Below, one piece after another: positions 26,276 through 39,484 of a stretch of DNA of 64,000 bases (the stretch's first letter is position 1; every line of letters begins with the position of its first letter). The notes under the pieces were generated by a model. The model saw only the letters and a list, made by a program, of their open reading frames with translations, did no database searches and had not been told where the DNA came from. Source of the DNA: Opitutaceae bacterium (GTDB taxonomy: Bacteria; Verrucomicrobiota; Verrucomicrobiia; Opitutales; Opitutaceae); assembly GCA_019455245.1 (NCBI GenBank), contig JACFMR010000003.1, forward strand, positions 124,001 through 188,000. Reading direction: 5' to 3'. The position numbers and the translations under genes were made by a program.

Positions 26276-27994
26276 TCAAACGGCGGCGGCGGGTGATTCC
26301 GGTTTTTCCACGACCGGCGGCGGCGGATCGCGGCGCACCAGGAAAAACCCGAGCGACGCCAACCCCAGGCAGGCCAGCACAAACCAGTCGCCGTAGCGGA
26401 CATAAACGCTCTCACGACCGGCCCAGCGTTCATCGCGCGTGACCGTCATCATCTTGGCCCCGCGGAAATAGATGCTGCCCCCGGCATCGGTCATCACCTC
26501 GCGAACGTTGCCGTATTCGTCGAACCAGCCGCTCCAGCCGCCGTTGCCCACGCGCACCACCGGCCGGCGGGTTTCGACGGCGCGCAGCGCGGAATGCGCC
26601 GCATGCTGGTAGGCCGCCCCGCCCTCGCCAAACCAGCCGTTGTTGGTGTGCACCGTGAGCACCTCCGCGCCGGCCAGGGTGCTGGCCCGGGCGAGTTGCG
26701 GGAAAATGTCTTCAAAACAGATCAGCGGGCCGACCACCGTCAGGCCCCGGCGCAGTGGCACGAGGAGCGGATGCGAGTCCTCACCGGTCTCGAAATCGCC
26801 GCCGACTTCCACGAACTTGTCGAGCCAGCCCAGCACCGGGCGCAGCGGCACGAATTCGCCGAACGGCACCAGCTTGCGCTTGGCGTAGTAGTCGGGTTGC
26901 AGCCCTTCGCGTGACGTCACCAAAAAGACACCGTTATACCACGTTTCATCAACGGCGCCGGCCGACTCGACGGCAATCGACCCGAGCAGCATCGGCACAT
27001 TGGCGCGGGCGGACAGGCTCTCGACGAAACTGCGCATCGTGGCCTCGCCGCGCACGGCCCAGGGCGTGACCGCCTCGGGCCAGAGAATCACGTCGGGCCG
27101 GTCAAGCGCGGCGTTGAGCGTGAGTTCCTCGAGCGATTTGACGATGCCCGGTCCCTCCGTCGCGTCCCACTTGAGCGTCTGCGGCACATACGGTTGCACC
27201 AGCGAAAACCGGCCCAGCTCGCGCCGCTGCTGGTTGTAAACCTCGGTCAGCAAAATGAAGGACGGAAAAATCAGCACGAGCAGCGCGAGCATGAACTCGG
27301 GGCTGCGCTTCCGCAGGCCGAACTGCTTTTCTTTCAGCAGCCGGTGGCAGTAGGCGGTGATGCCGAGGTTGAAGGCGATCAGGATGAACGACACGCCGTA
27401 GGCGCCCGTGTAGGCCGCCACCTGCAGGTTGATGTTGCGCTGCCACTGGCTGGCCGCGAGCGGCAGCCACGAAAATCCGCCCAGCAACCAGGTGCGGCTC
27501 CACTCGATGACCACCCAGAGCGCGGCGAGTCCGGCGATGGCGGCGACGCGCGTGAGCGGGGCGTGCGCCGGCAGCCGTGGCATGGTCCACCACACGGCCA
27601 GATACCACACCCCCACCCACGCACCGACCAGCGGGCCGAGCAGCAGCAGACCCGCCCAGGTGACGTGATGCAACCAACCCAGCAGGAGTGTCCACGCCAC
27701 CGCTTGGGCGGCAAACAGCGTGAGCGCATAACGCCGGAACGAGGGCTTCAGATAGGCCCAGAAAATCGCGGGCGCGGCGAAGGCATACGCGAATTCCGGC
27801 GTGGGGTACGGCGGAAACGACAGCACCGTGAGCACCACCGTGGCGATGAACACGCCCGCGGACCAAAACCACGCGGCATAACGGCGCCGGAACGAAGGCC
27901 GTTCGGCGTAGGGATCGTCGGGGAGTATGTTTGGGTCAGAAAAGGAAGCCACGGCGGTGTCTTGAGTAGGAGCCTGCTTGCAGGCGATGGGCAT
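26276..27994 (-). CDS. lnt: Apolipoprotein N-acyltransferase, with N-terminus derived from a REP element
   Basis: 572 residues as drawn. Five to six N-terminal transmembrane helices lead to a nitrilase-like periplasmic domain with the catalytic triad Glu (LWPEAV), Lys (YAKRKLVPFGEFVP) and Cys (GPLICFEDIF), then a final anchor helix. It transfers the third acyl chain to lipoproteins in the inner membrane. The first 13 residues (MPIACKQAPTQDT) are encoded by the REP copy at 27966-27988 flanking the RAYT gene. ATG 27994 begins one base after the RAYT stop codon, allowing coupled translation. A GTG at 27952 (before VASFSDP) may be the ancestral start. Confidence 0.85.
   Translation of the reverse strand: MPIACKQAPTQDTAVASFSDPNILPDDPYAERPSFRRRYAAWFWSAGVFIATVVLTVLSFPPYPTPEFAYAFAAPAIFWAYLKPSFRRYALTLFAAQAVAWTLLLGWLHHVTWAGLLLLGPLVGAWVGVWYLAVWWTMPRLPAHAPLTRVAAIAGLAALWVVIEWSRTWLLGGFSWLPLAASQWQRNINLQVAAYTGAYGVSFILIAFNLGITAYCHRLLKEKQFGLRKRSPEFMLALLVLIFPSFILLTEVYNQQRRELGRFSLVQPYVPQTLKWDATEGPGIVKSLEELTLNAALDRPDVILWPEAVTPWAVRGEATMRSFVESLSARANVPMLLGSIAVESAGAVDETWYNGVFLVTSREGLQPDYYAKRKLVPFGEFVPLRPVLGWLDKFVEVGGDFETGEDSHPLLVPLRRGLTVVGPLICFEDIFPQLARASTLAGAEVLTVHTNNGWFGEGGAAYQHAAHSALRAVETRRPVVRVGNGGWSGWFDEYGNVREVMTDAGGSIYFRGAKMMTVTRDERWAGRESVYVRYGDWFVLACLGLASLGFFLVRRDPPPPVVEKPESPAAAV
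27966..27988 (+). repeat. REP copy 1 flanking the RAYT gene
   Basis: A 23-bp element starting with GTAG and containing the hairpin GCCTGCTTGCAGGC. It is the exact reverse complement of the copy at 28559-28581. It lies inside the drawn 5' end of lnt. Confidence 0.9.
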
Positions 27995-27995
27995 C

Positions 27996-28517
27996 TCACG
28001 CAAGCCATTCAGGCGGCGGACGTTCATTATCCAATTCATGACGGAACCATCGCCAGTCCTCGTCACTGCAATGATATCCCGGCCATGACTCACCCAGCGC
28101 ACAAAGTTGTGCCCGGTAATGATTTAGGAAAATGTAGAGAAACAACGAAAGGTGATCCTCGTCAGCCCGGACCCGATGGTCGAAGAAATCGCGCGCCCAT
28201 TTCAGATCAGGGTGGGCACGACGGAGCCCGGTTGTCGTCTTGGCCTTGAGTCTCGCCACCGCCTTGCCCAACGCCAACCTGCCGCCCAACACAACCAGCA
28301 GATGGATGTGATCCGGCATCATCACCAGACAGCGTAACCGCCAAGTGCCGTCGCGTTCCATGAACGATGCTTCGGTCATGATGGCTGCAATACAATCCGC
28401 TCCGATTAAACCGGGGTTCCGTCCAGCCGTGCACAGGGTCAGGAAGTATTCCGCCCCGGCACCCGACCAGCGTCCACGACGCAAGGCGGCATGACCTTTG
28501 ACGATGTCGCGGGGCAT
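27996..28517 (-). CDS. REP-associated tyrosine transposase (RAYT, Y1/HUH family)
   Basis: 173 residues. The HUH motif is MMPDHIHLLV (His70, His72), followed by the helix region FFDHRVRADEDHLSLFLYIF and N-HYRA at residues 132-136, which match the C-terminal half of RAYT/IS200-like Y1 transposases. RAYTs are single-copy domesticated transposases that recognise REP hairpins. Exact inverted REP copies lie 8 and 42 bp outside the gene, and both begin with the diagnostic GTAG tetranucleotide. The gene is intact and sits between secA and lnt in the same orientation. Confidence 0.9.
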   Translation of the reverse strand: MPRDIVKGHAALRRGRWSGAGAEYFLTLCTAGRNPGLIGADCIAAIMTEASFMERDGTWRLRCLVMMPDHIHLLVVLGGRLALGKAVARLKAKTTTGLRRAHPDLKWARDFFDHRVRADEDHLSLFLYIFLNHYRAQLCALGESWPGYHCSDEDWRWFRHELDNERPPPEWLA

Positions 28518-28558
28518 GCCCGGAATGTAGCACCTGTTTGCCGGCGTTAAACCGGAAA

Positions 28559-28581
28559 ATCGCCTGCAAGCAGGCTCCTAC
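28559..28581 (-). repeat. REP copy 2 flanking the RAYT gene
   Basis: Exact inverted copy of the element at 27966-27988: read on the minus strand it starts GTAGGAGCCTGCTTGCAGGC. The pair and the gene between them form a 616-bp unit. It ends 32 bp from the secA stop codon. Confidence 0.9.
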
Positions 28582-28612
28582 AGACAATCTCCTGCTGACA
28601 AAGAGAACGCCT

Positions 28613-31597
<2,985 letters not shown>

Positions 31598-31718
31598 GAA
31601 GGGGCAGGAACTTAGCCCCCGGACGGGGCTTGGCAAATGGCAAATGCCGTTCAGATGGCCCCGGGCCCCGGGCGGGCAATGCAAATGAAGGGCGGCAACC
31701 CGCGGCCACCGCACCCGC

Positions 31719-32645
<927 letters not shown>

Positions 32646-32743
32646 GCAACCAAGTGAGCATAAGCCCGCGCCGCTTGGCGAGTCCGCAGTGTGCGGCAGG
32701 TTTGGGATTCACCTTCATTCCCACCGCCGCCAAGTTTCCGGCC

Positions 32744-34327
32744 ATGCCACGCTTTCGCCCGGTGCTGCACTTTGTACTGCTGACCGCCTTCGCCTCCCCT
32801 GCCCTGCCCGCCGCAGACCTGACGCTGCGACCGGAACGCACCGACTGGCGCGAGACCTCCGCCAATGCCGATGTCATCGCCCACCTCGAACAAGCGGCGG
32901 CGCTGCATCCGCGGATGCATCTGACCGCGTTCGGCGCATCCGAACAGGGCCGGCCGCTGCCGTTGCTCGTGGTGGGGCCGGACTCCGCCGCGGCCGCCAC
33001 CGCCGCGGCCGTGCGCGCCTCGGACCGGCTGCGGATTTATCTCAAGGGCAACATCCACGCCGGCGAAGTCGCCGGCAAGGAGGCGCTGCTGCGGCTCGTG
33101 CGCAATTTGGCGCAGGGTGAACATCCGGAATGGACCCGCGACTGGGTGCTGTTGATCGGCCCCAACTACAACCCCGATGGCAACGACAACCTCGATCTGC
33201 GCCACCGCCTGCTGCAACACGGCCCGGTCGCCGGCATGGGCACGCGCGAAAATGCGCAGGGGCTCGATCTCAACCGCGACCTGATGAAACTCGATGCGCC
33301 GGAGTCTCGCGCCTTCGTGCGTCTGCTCAACGAATGGGATCCGCACGTCGTGGTCGATCTGCACACCACCAACGGCACCCGTCACGCCTATCACCTGACC
33401 TACGCCCCCGGCCTGCATCCGGCCACGCCGGCGCCGCTCGACCGGTTCCTGCGCAACGAACTGCTGCCCGCCGCGACCACCGATTATGCCCGCCGCTGGG
33501 GCTGGCACCTGGAGCACTACGGCAACGTGATGGAGCGCCACGGCCGGCGCGGTTGGTGGACCTTCGACGCACGCCCGCGTTACCTGACCAACTACGTCGG
33601 CGTGCGCGGCCGGCTCGCCATCCTGAGCGAAGCCTACAGCTACCTGACTTTCGAGGACCGGGTGCGCGCCACCGAACGTTTCCTCAACGCGCTGCTGGAA
33701 AACCTGTATATCCGGCGCGGCGAAGTTTTTTCGCTGGTCGAATCCACCGCTGGTTCCGCCCTGCCCGGCCGGAAATTGCCGCTGCGTGGTGAGCTGCCCG
33801 CCGATCCGCCCGTGCGCGAAATCCTGCTCGGCGCCGTGGCCGAGGACACCCACCCGCTCACCGGCGAAACCATCCTGCGCCGGCTGGACGTGGCGAACCC
33901 CGAACGCATGCCCGTGGCCGATGCGTTCGCCGCCGCCGATGCGGTGGAAATGCCGGAGGCCTATCTGTTGTCCGCGGACGCCACCGCCCTCGTCGCGCAC
34001 CTGCGGCTCCACGGCATTAGTGTCGAACCGCTGCCGCCGGACTGGCGCGGCGAGGCGCAGGCGTTTCTGATCGACTCCGTCCAAACGGCCGAACGTCCGT
34101 TCCAAGGCCGGCACGAACAAAAAATCACGGGGCGCTGGGCGGAAGCGCGCCCCACCGACGGGCCCGCCGGTGGCTACCGCGTTTCTCTGCGCCAACCCCT
34201 CGCCCGCCTCGCCGTGCTGCTGCTCGAACCCACCGCGGACGACGGCTTGGCCAACTGGGGATTTCTGTCCCCGTGGCTCGACCCCAACCGCTCCCTGCCG
34301 ATCTGGCGCGAACCGGTGCGGGAATAG
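32744..34327 (+). CDS. Secreted M14-family zinc carboxypeptidase
   Basis: 527 residues with a signal peptide (MPRFRPVLHFVLLTAFASPALPA, about 23 residues). The zinc site is KGNIHAGEVAGKE (His-x2-Glu) and VVDLHTTNG (second His), with LDLNRDLMKLDAPE and PNYNPDGND in the usual order. LSEAYSYLTFEDRV supplies the catalytic Glu. The C-terminal 180 residues are an uncharacterised beta-rich domain found in this M14 subgroup. It probably degrades peptides or peptidoglycan outside the cytoplasm. Confidence 0.88.
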   Translation: MPRFRPVLHFVLLTAFASPALPAADLTLRPERTDWRETSANADVIAHLEQAAALHPRMHLTAFGASEQGRPLPLLVVGPDSAAAATAAAVRASDRLRIYLKGNIHAGEVAGKEALLRLVRNLAQGEHPEWTRDWVLLIGPNYNPDGNDNLDLRHRLLQHGPVAGMGTRENAQGLDLNRDLMKLDAPESRAFVRLLNEWDPHVVVDLHTTNGTRHAYHLTYAPGLHPATPAPLDRFLRNELLPAATTDYARRWGWHLEHYGNVMERHGRRGWWTFDARPRYLTNYVGVRGRLAILSEAYSYLTFEDRVRATERFLNALLENLYIRRGEVFSLVESTAGSALPGRKLPLRGELPADPPVREILLGAVAEDTHPLTGETILRRLDVANPERMPVADAFAAADAVEMPEAYLLSADATALVAHLRLHGISVEPLPPDWRGEAQAFLIDSVQTAERPFQGRHEQKITGRWAEARPTDGPAGGYRVSLRQPLARLAVLLLEPTADDGLANWGFLSPWLDPNRSLPIWREPVRE

Positions 34328-34440
34328 AGCAGTGTCATTTGAAGTGTAGCCGCGTTTGAGCACCGCGAGAACGTGGTGACTTTCCAATGGCCACGCTTGT
34401 GCCTTTGGCTCAAGCGCGACTACGGCGTTTCTAAAGGACT
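34328..34440. repeat. Dispersed intergenic repeat copy
   Basis: No gene. The stretch starts GAGCAGTGTCATTTGAAGTG, then GTAGCCGCG at 34346 and GCCTTTGGCTCAAGCGCG near its end. It matches parts of the copies at 24225-24429 and 56374-56500. Confidence 0.65.
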
Positions 34441-36627
34441 TCAGCCCAACAAACGCCCGCCGGTCACCGCGTCGAACACCACCGTGCTGCGCGGCGGCAG
34501 CTCCGCCTCAATTACCGGACCATCCGGCGAACGCAGCGTGCGCGTTCCGCCCGCGATCGTGTGCACGACTAGCAACCCGGCGCCGACGAGAGTGGTTTCG
34601 TCGTGGTCGTTCACCACGCGACACCCCGCCCGGCGGCCGATCGCGCGCAGCACCGCCGGCGCCGTCGGCGCGAGGGCGAAGTTCCACCACACCGCCCCCG
34701 CGCGCGCCCGCGTGACCGCCGCGGCGGTTCCGTCGGCCCAACGGCCGACCACCTCCGCACCGGTTTCGGCGAAAACCGGCGCTTCGACCTCGCCGTCCAG
34801 CGACCGGCTTTCGCTGGCACCGTCAAGGGCGAGGGTTTGCACCGCCGGCTTCTTGGCCTGCAAGCGGGTTTCGAAACCGGTGAGATCCGCCGCCAGCTCC
34901 GGCCCCACGGCCGTGCCGTCGCCCCAGCCCGCAAACCCCGTGAACACGACATGCCGGCCGTCGCGCGCCACACGTTCACGCAGCACCCGGCGTTGCGCGG
35001 GATCGAGCACGGCCGCGGTTGCGTAGATCACCAGCCGGCAGCCGGACAAATCAAGGGTGGCCAATTCGCCCGGCAGCACCTCCTCGTGCACGAGGCCCGA
35101 CTGGTGCAGCCCGAGGATCAGCGCATCGACCCCGATCGGCGTCACCTGATCACCGCGCAGCGGCGGCACCTCGCCGGGTCGCACCTCGGCCAGGTTTACA
35201 CGCCGGCTCACCGTGTGGGCAAAGGACCACGGATCCTGCACCACCAACACGTCCGCCGCCCGCGCATACGGCCGCGCCGTCCGCTCCCGCGCGATACGGA
35301 CCAGCGCCGTCGCGTCCGCCTGCAGGGTCGGTTCATCCCACCAGCCGGTCGGGCCAAACCGCGCCGCGTCCGGCGTGCCCGTGAGCGGGCCAAAATCATA
35401 CCACCACGCGCCGCCGCCGCGGGTGACCGGATGCAGGATGTTGCGCCGTTGCATCGCGACATCGTCGGCCAGATCGCTGACGTAACCGGGCTCCCAGGTC
35501 CGGCCGCTGTTCGAGGTGGGCAGATCCATCTCGTCCAGCCAGAGCTTGCCGGCGCGGCGCACCGGATCGACCAAACCGCGGGCGTGCCCCGTGCCGCCGA
35601 AGCGCCGCGCGCCCGGTTCGTAGGATTGCGGCGCGCACAGGCAATCGAGCAGCGGCGAGGCCAGCACACGGTCCAGCGAGAGATGGCCGCCCGCGGCGTG
35701 GCGGCCAAACAGGCAGTGGTAATAGCCGAAGAACGACGCCGTGAGGACCGGTCGCGGCCACGCCGCCTTCACCACTCCCGCCAAGTGCAGCACGACATCC
35801 GCCAGCCGTTCATGTTGAAACAGAAAGTAATCGATCACCGCCCGGCCCCGGCGCGGATCGCGCAGCACCGCGCAATCCGCCGTCTCGCGCGCGGCCGAAT
35901 CCGGCACGCGCACCTCCGCCCAGGTCAGCCCGGGCTGCTGCCATGCAGCGGCCAGCGCCGCCTCGTCGCCGTAGCGGCGTTGTGCCCACTCGCGGAACAG
36001 CCGCGTGGACGCCGGCCCGGTGTCGGGATCGTGGGCAAAGAAGCCGAACTGGTGCCACTCGCCGTAAACGCCGTTGGCAATCTGCAACCCAAACACCGCC
36101 GCGCCTTCCGGCGTGGCCGCCAGCTCCGCGCAGAACGCGCGCAGGTGCGCCGTCGCCCATTCCAGCCACGCCGTCGAGCTGAAGCTCGCCCGGAGCGGCC
36201 GGCCGTTGTCGTTGGCCAACAGTTTCTGCAATCCCCAGCGCCGCTCCGGCTCGGGGGCGGGCCCGCCGTAGCCGACGGCTTCCTCCGGGCGTTGGTCGAT
36301 CCACCACGGCGGCGCGTTGACATGCACCCGCAGCATCACCGCCGCCTCCGGGCACACCGCCAGCACACCCGCCACCTGCCGCCGCGCGAGCGTGAGGTCC
36401 AGCCGGTCGTCCGAGCCGATCATCTGTTCAAACCAGATGTCGGCCTGAAACAGGCGCACGCCGGCGGCGGCGAAGATCGCGAGGTTGCGCGCCGGCACCT
36501 CCTCCCAGGTCCAGCGCGCGCCCGACGAGTCCGTCAGGCCGTAAATCAGGGGCGTCTGCTCGACGCCGTTGATGATCAACCGGGGCTTGCCGTCCCGGTT
36601 ATCGATGTGGGCTGCCAATGCGGTCAT
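34441..36627 (-). CDS. Beta-galactosidase-like glycoside hydrolase (GH42-like architecture)
   Basis: 728 residues. The first ~420 form a TIM-barrel with PRLIINGVEQTPLIYGL, the strand GVRLFQADIWFEQM, QIANGVYGEWHQFG and KLWLDEMDLPT, where Glu residues at strand ends are plausible catalytic acid/base and nucleophile. The rest resembles a beta-galactosidase trimerisation domain (glutamine-amidotransferase-like) and a small beta-sandwich (PPRSTVVFDAVTGGRLLG). No signal peptide. It directly follows tgt (8-bp gap, same strand), so they are probably co-transcribed. Substrate not predictable. Confidence 0.72.
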   Translation of the reverse strand: MTALAAHIDNRDGKPRLIINGVEQTPLIYGLTDSSGARWTWEEVPARNLAIFAAAGVRLFQADIWFEQMIGSDDRLDLTLARRQVAGVLAVCPEAAVMLRVHVNAPPWWIDQRPEEAVGYGGPAPEPERRWGLQKLLANDNGRPLRASFSSTAWLEWATAHLRAFCAELAATPEGAAVFGLQIANGVYGEWHQFGFFAHDPDTGPASTRLFREWAQRRYGDEAALAAAWQQPGLTWAEVRVPDSAARETADCAVLRDPRRGRAVIDYFLFQHERLADVVLHLAGVVKAAWPRPVLTASFFGYYHCLFGRHAAGGHLSLDRVLASPLLDCLCAPQSYEPGARRFGGTGHARGLVDPVRRAGKLWLDEMDLPTSNSGRTWEPGYVSDLADDVAMQRRNILHPVTRGGGAWWYDFGPLTGTPDAARFGPTGWWDEPTLQADATALVRIARERTARPYARAADVLVVQDPWSFAHTVSRRVNLAEVRPGEVPPLRGDQVTPIGVDALILGLHQSGLVHEEVLPGELATLDLSGCRLVIYATAAVLDPAQRRVLRERVARDGRHVVFTGFAGWGDGTAVGPELAADLTGFETRLQAKKPAVQTLALDGASESRSLDGEVEAPVFAETGAEVVGRWADGTAAAVTRARAGAVWWNFALAPTAPAVLRAIGRRAGCRVVNDHDETTLVGAGLLVVHTIAGGTRTLRSPDGPVIEAELPPRSTVVFDAVTGGRLLG

Positions 36628-36635
36628 GGTGAAGG

Positions 36636-37772
36636 TCAGGCGCCGCGCGCCGTCGCACCGGCCTCGTAGCGGGCGATCCAGGCCCGGTGCCAGGACGCAA
36701 AATCCCCGGCCTCGATGTGCACGCGCGCCTGCGCCATCAGGTCGAGGTAGAAATGCAGGTTGTGCAGCGTGAGCAACGTGCAGCTCAGGATCTCGCCCGC
36801 CACCGTCAGGTGCCGCAGGTAGGCGCGGGAGAACCGCGTGGTGTAGTTCACCACCTCCTCGCTGATCGGTCGCGGATCGGTGCGGTGCTTCTCGTTGCGC
36901 AGATTGAGCGGACCGTCGGGCGTGAAGACCAGGCCGTTGCGCGCCACCCGTGACGGCAGCACGCAGTCAAACATGTCCACGCCCAGCGCGATCATCTTCA
37001 GCAGCTGCGGCGGCGTGCCGAGCCCCATCGTGTAGCGCGGCTTGTGCACGGGCAGAAACGGCGTGGTCGCGCCCACCTGTTTGAGCATCTCCGGCTCCGG
37101 TTCGCCCACGCTCACGCCGCCGACGGCGTAGCCGGGAAAATCCAGCGCGGTCAGCGCCTCCGCCGCTTCACGCCGCAGGTCGTCAAATGTCGAGCCCTGC
37201 ACGATGGCAAACACGTGGTGCCCGTCGGCCAGAAATCCGCTGTCCCCGGCGATCGTTTTGCATTCCCGCGCCCAGCGTTCGCTGCGCGCCACCGCCGCCG
37301 CGCACGCATCGCGCTCGCAGGGCCACGGCGGACACTCATCGATCACCATCGCGATGTCGCTGCCGAGATTGCGCTGGATCGTCATCACCTCGCGCGGCCC
37401 GAGAAACAGCCGCTTGCCGTCGAGGTGCGATTGGAACTCCACGCCGTCGTCATGCATCCGGCGCAGCTTCGCCAGCGAAAAAACCTGGAAGCCGCCGCTG
37501 TCGGTCAGGATCGGCCCATCCCAGCCCATGAACCGGTGCAGGCCGCCGAGGTCGCGGATCAGCTCGGAAGTCGGGCGCAGGTTGAGATGGTAGGTGTTGC
37601 CCAGAATGATCTGTGCACCGATCTCGCGCAGGTGCGCGGGCGTGAGCGATTTCACCGTGCCCTGCGTGCCCACCGGCATGAAGATCGGCGTCTCCACGAC
37701 GCCGTGACGCGTCTGCAGCCGGCCACGGCGCGCCGCCGTGGCGGAGTCGGTTTTGAGCAGGTCGAATGACAT
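36636..37772 (-). CDS. tgt: Queuine/preQ1 tRNA-ribosyltransferase lacking the zinc-site cysteines
   Basis: 378 residues, standard length. TILTDSGGFQVFSL contains the conserved catalytic Asp and FDCVLPSRVARNG the nucleophile Asp; GGVSVGE and NLHFYL are also as expected. It exchanges guanine-34 for preQ1 in tRNAs with GUN anticodons. Where bacterial Tgt has the zinc ligands Cys-x-Cys-x2-Cys before the SRAYLHH segment, this protein reads EEVVNYTTRFSRAYLRH, so all three Cys are replaced (Val, Asn, Thr). The fourth ligand His (LHNL) remains. The start ATG 37772 gives MSFDLLKTDS. Confidence 0.9.
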   Translation of the reverse strand: MSFDLLKTDSATAARRGRLQTRHGVVETPIFMPVGTQGTVKSLTPAHLREIGAQIILGNTYHLNLRPTSELIRDLGGLHRFMGWDGPILTDSGGFQVFSLAKLRRMHDDGVEFQSHLDGKRLFLGPREVMTIQRNLGSDIAMVIDECPPWPCERDACAAAVARSERWARECKTIAGDSGFLADGHHVFAIVQGSTFDDLRREAAEALTALDFPGYAVGGVSVGEPEPEMLKQVGATTPFLPVHKPRYTMGLGTPPQLLKMIALGVDMFDCVLPSRVARNGLVFTPDGPLNLRNEKHRTDPRPISEEVVNYTTRFSRAYLRHLTVAGEILSCTLLTLHNLHFYLDLMAQARVHIEAGDFASWHRAWIARYEAGATARGA

Positions 37773-37891
37773 GCCGACACCATCCAACATCCCGCCGCCA
37801 ACATCCAATCCCGAAATTGAATCCCACGGCATGGGGGCAAGGCGTTCCACCTCCATACCGGTCGTGATCATCCCACCTTGTCGCAGGTGGA

Positions 37892-37911
37892 GCGCGTTGC
37901 CCTCAACGCGC
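37892..37911. repeat. GCGCGTTG/CAACGCGC hairpin
   Basis: Identical arms to the pair at 15423-15486, loop CCCT, located between phoH and tgt and 11 bp past the phoH stop codon. It may also act as a transcription attenuator. Confidence 0.7.
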
Positions 37912-37921
37912 TGGGCCGGCC

Positions 37922-39460
37922 TTAGAGCAGATCGGCCGCCAGCTCGGCCAGCCGCGAGCGCTCGCCCTTGGTGAGCTTCACGTGCGCCGCGAGCGTTTGC
38001 CCCTTCATGCGGTTGAAGGCATACACCAGTCCGTTGCTGCGCGAATCCACGTAGGGGTTGTCGATCTGCGCCGGGTCGCCGATCAGCACGATCTTCGAGC
38101 CCTCGGAAATGCGGGTCAGCACGGTCTTGACCTCGTGCGGCGTGAGCTGCTGCGCCTCGTCGAGAATGAAGAACCGGCGGGCGATGGAGCGGCCGCGGAT
38201 GAAGGCCAGCGCCTCGATTTCCACCACGCCGCTGCGCAACAGGCGTTCGTAGGGTTTGAGCAGCGTGGCGCTGCCGTTGCCATTGCCGCCGTTGTAGGAC
38301 GTATGCGCGGGCGCCGGTGCCGCCAACTGGGCCTCCTCGTGCTTGCGCTGCTTTTTCTTGGAAACCTTCTTGGCCGCAAACTGCGGGTCCTTGGGCGGCT
38401 TGGTCGGCACCAGCACCTCCAGCGCGTCGTAGTAGGGCTGCAGCCACGGCTTCATTTTTTCCTCCAGCGTGCCGGGCAGAAATCCGATGTCCTTGCCGAG
38501 CGCGATCACCGGCCGGGAAATGGAAACCCCGTCGTAGCGGGCGTTTTCATCCTGCACCTGGTGAAGGGCGCAGGCGATGGACAACAGGGTCTTGCCCGTG
38601 CCGGCCTTGCCGAAACAGGTCAGCAGTTGGACGCCGTCGTCCAGCAGCGCGTCCATCAGGAACTGCTGCTCGAGATTGCGCGCGCGGATCGGGATACCGC
38701 CCTGGGCTTTCACGAAATCGGGCAGCTTCAACCGGCGCACGAGGCCCTTGCCGTGGTGGCGGGCGGGCATCGTCTTGCCCTCGTCGGAGCGCAGCAGCAC
38801 GTATTCGTTGACGGGCAGCCCCCGGGCCGCGGCCGCGTCGAGTTCGAAGTGGCCTTCCGAGCAGAAGCGCTGCAGCTCGTAGATGGTGACGCCGATCTCG
38901 CGATAGCTGGCCTCTTCGATGTCCTCGGGCACCTTGTCGTTCAGGTAGTCCTCCGACTCCAACCCGACCGCGCGGGCCTTGAGCTGCACGTTCACATCCT
39001 TGGTCACGAGGATGGTCGGCGGCGGAAACTGCTCCTGCACAAAGAGCGCCGCGGCGATGATGCGGTTGTCCTTCTTGCTCAGGTCGGGCAGGATCGCCCG
39101 CAGCCGTTGCATGGCGGGCGAGGTGCGGCCCGGGTCAACGAGATAGGGGTTGATGATGATCGAGAGGGTGCCGCCGTGGGGCAGTTCCACCCCTTCCAGC
39201 ATGGACCGGGAGTCGGGCAGCAAATCCTGCAGGATGCGATGCACCCGGCGGGCATTGCGGCCCCGCTCGGTGGACTGCTCGTTCTTGATCGCGTCGAGCT
39301 CCTCGAGGACCTCCACCGGGATCGCGAGGTTGTTTTCCTCGAATTTGAAAATCGATTGCGGGTCGTGGAGGAGGACATTCGTGTCGAGCACAAAGGTCTT
39401 CACCTTGGCCGTAATCTTGATCCGCGAATGTGTAACTGTAGCCCCGCGCAGGTTTTCCAT
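37922..39460 (-). CDS. PIN domain-PhoH-family ATPase
   Basis: 512 residues. The N-terminal PIN nuclease domain (about residues 20-180) starts KTFVLDTNVLLHDP with conserved acidic residues, including KDNRIIAAAL and LVTKDVNVQLKA. The PhoH ATPase domain (from about 250) has CFGKAGTGKTLL (Walker A, near residue 287) and FILDEAQQLTPHEVKTVLTR (Walker B/motif). A basic Lys/Gln-rich insert (KVSKKKQRKHEE) lies between ATPase motifs. PIN-PhoH proteins are RNA helicase/nucleases. The frame also continues upstream to TTG 39484; ATG 39460 is preferred. Confidence 0.9.
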   Translation of the reverse strand: MENLRGATVTHSRIKITAKVKTFVLDTNVLLHDPQSIFKFEENNLAIPVEVLEELDAIKNEQSTERGRNARRVHRILQDLLPDSRSMLEGVELPHGGTLSIIINPYLVDPGRTSPAMQRLRAILPDLSKKDNRIIAAALFVQEQFPPPTILVTKDVNVQLKARAVGLESEDYLNDKVPEDIEEASYREIGVTIYELQRFCSEGHFELDAAAARGLPVNEYVLLRSDEGKTMPARHHGKGLVRRLKLPDFVKAQGGIPIRARNLEQQFLMDALLDDGVQLLTCFGKAGTGKTLLSIACALHQVQDENARYDGVSISRPVIALGKDIGFLPGTLEEKMKPWLQPYYDALEVLVPTKPPKDPQFAAKKVSKKKQRKHEEAQLAAPAPAHTSYNGGNGNGSATLLKPYERLLRSGVVEIEALAFIRGRSIARRFFILDEAQQLTPHEVKTVLTRISEGSKIVLIGDPAQIDNPYVDSRSNGLVYAFNRMKGQTLAAHVKLTKGERSRLAELAADLL

Positions 39461-39484
39461 CAGGTGTGGATATCTTGTGAACAA

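Noticed and set aside
26138..26296. Small plus-strand frame starting MCDDCLRLGTPWLPG downstream of lnt
   Set aside because: It is arginine/proline-rich after the first 17 residues, overlaps the lnt stop region, has no clear ribosome binding site, and resembles GC-rich non-coding sequence.
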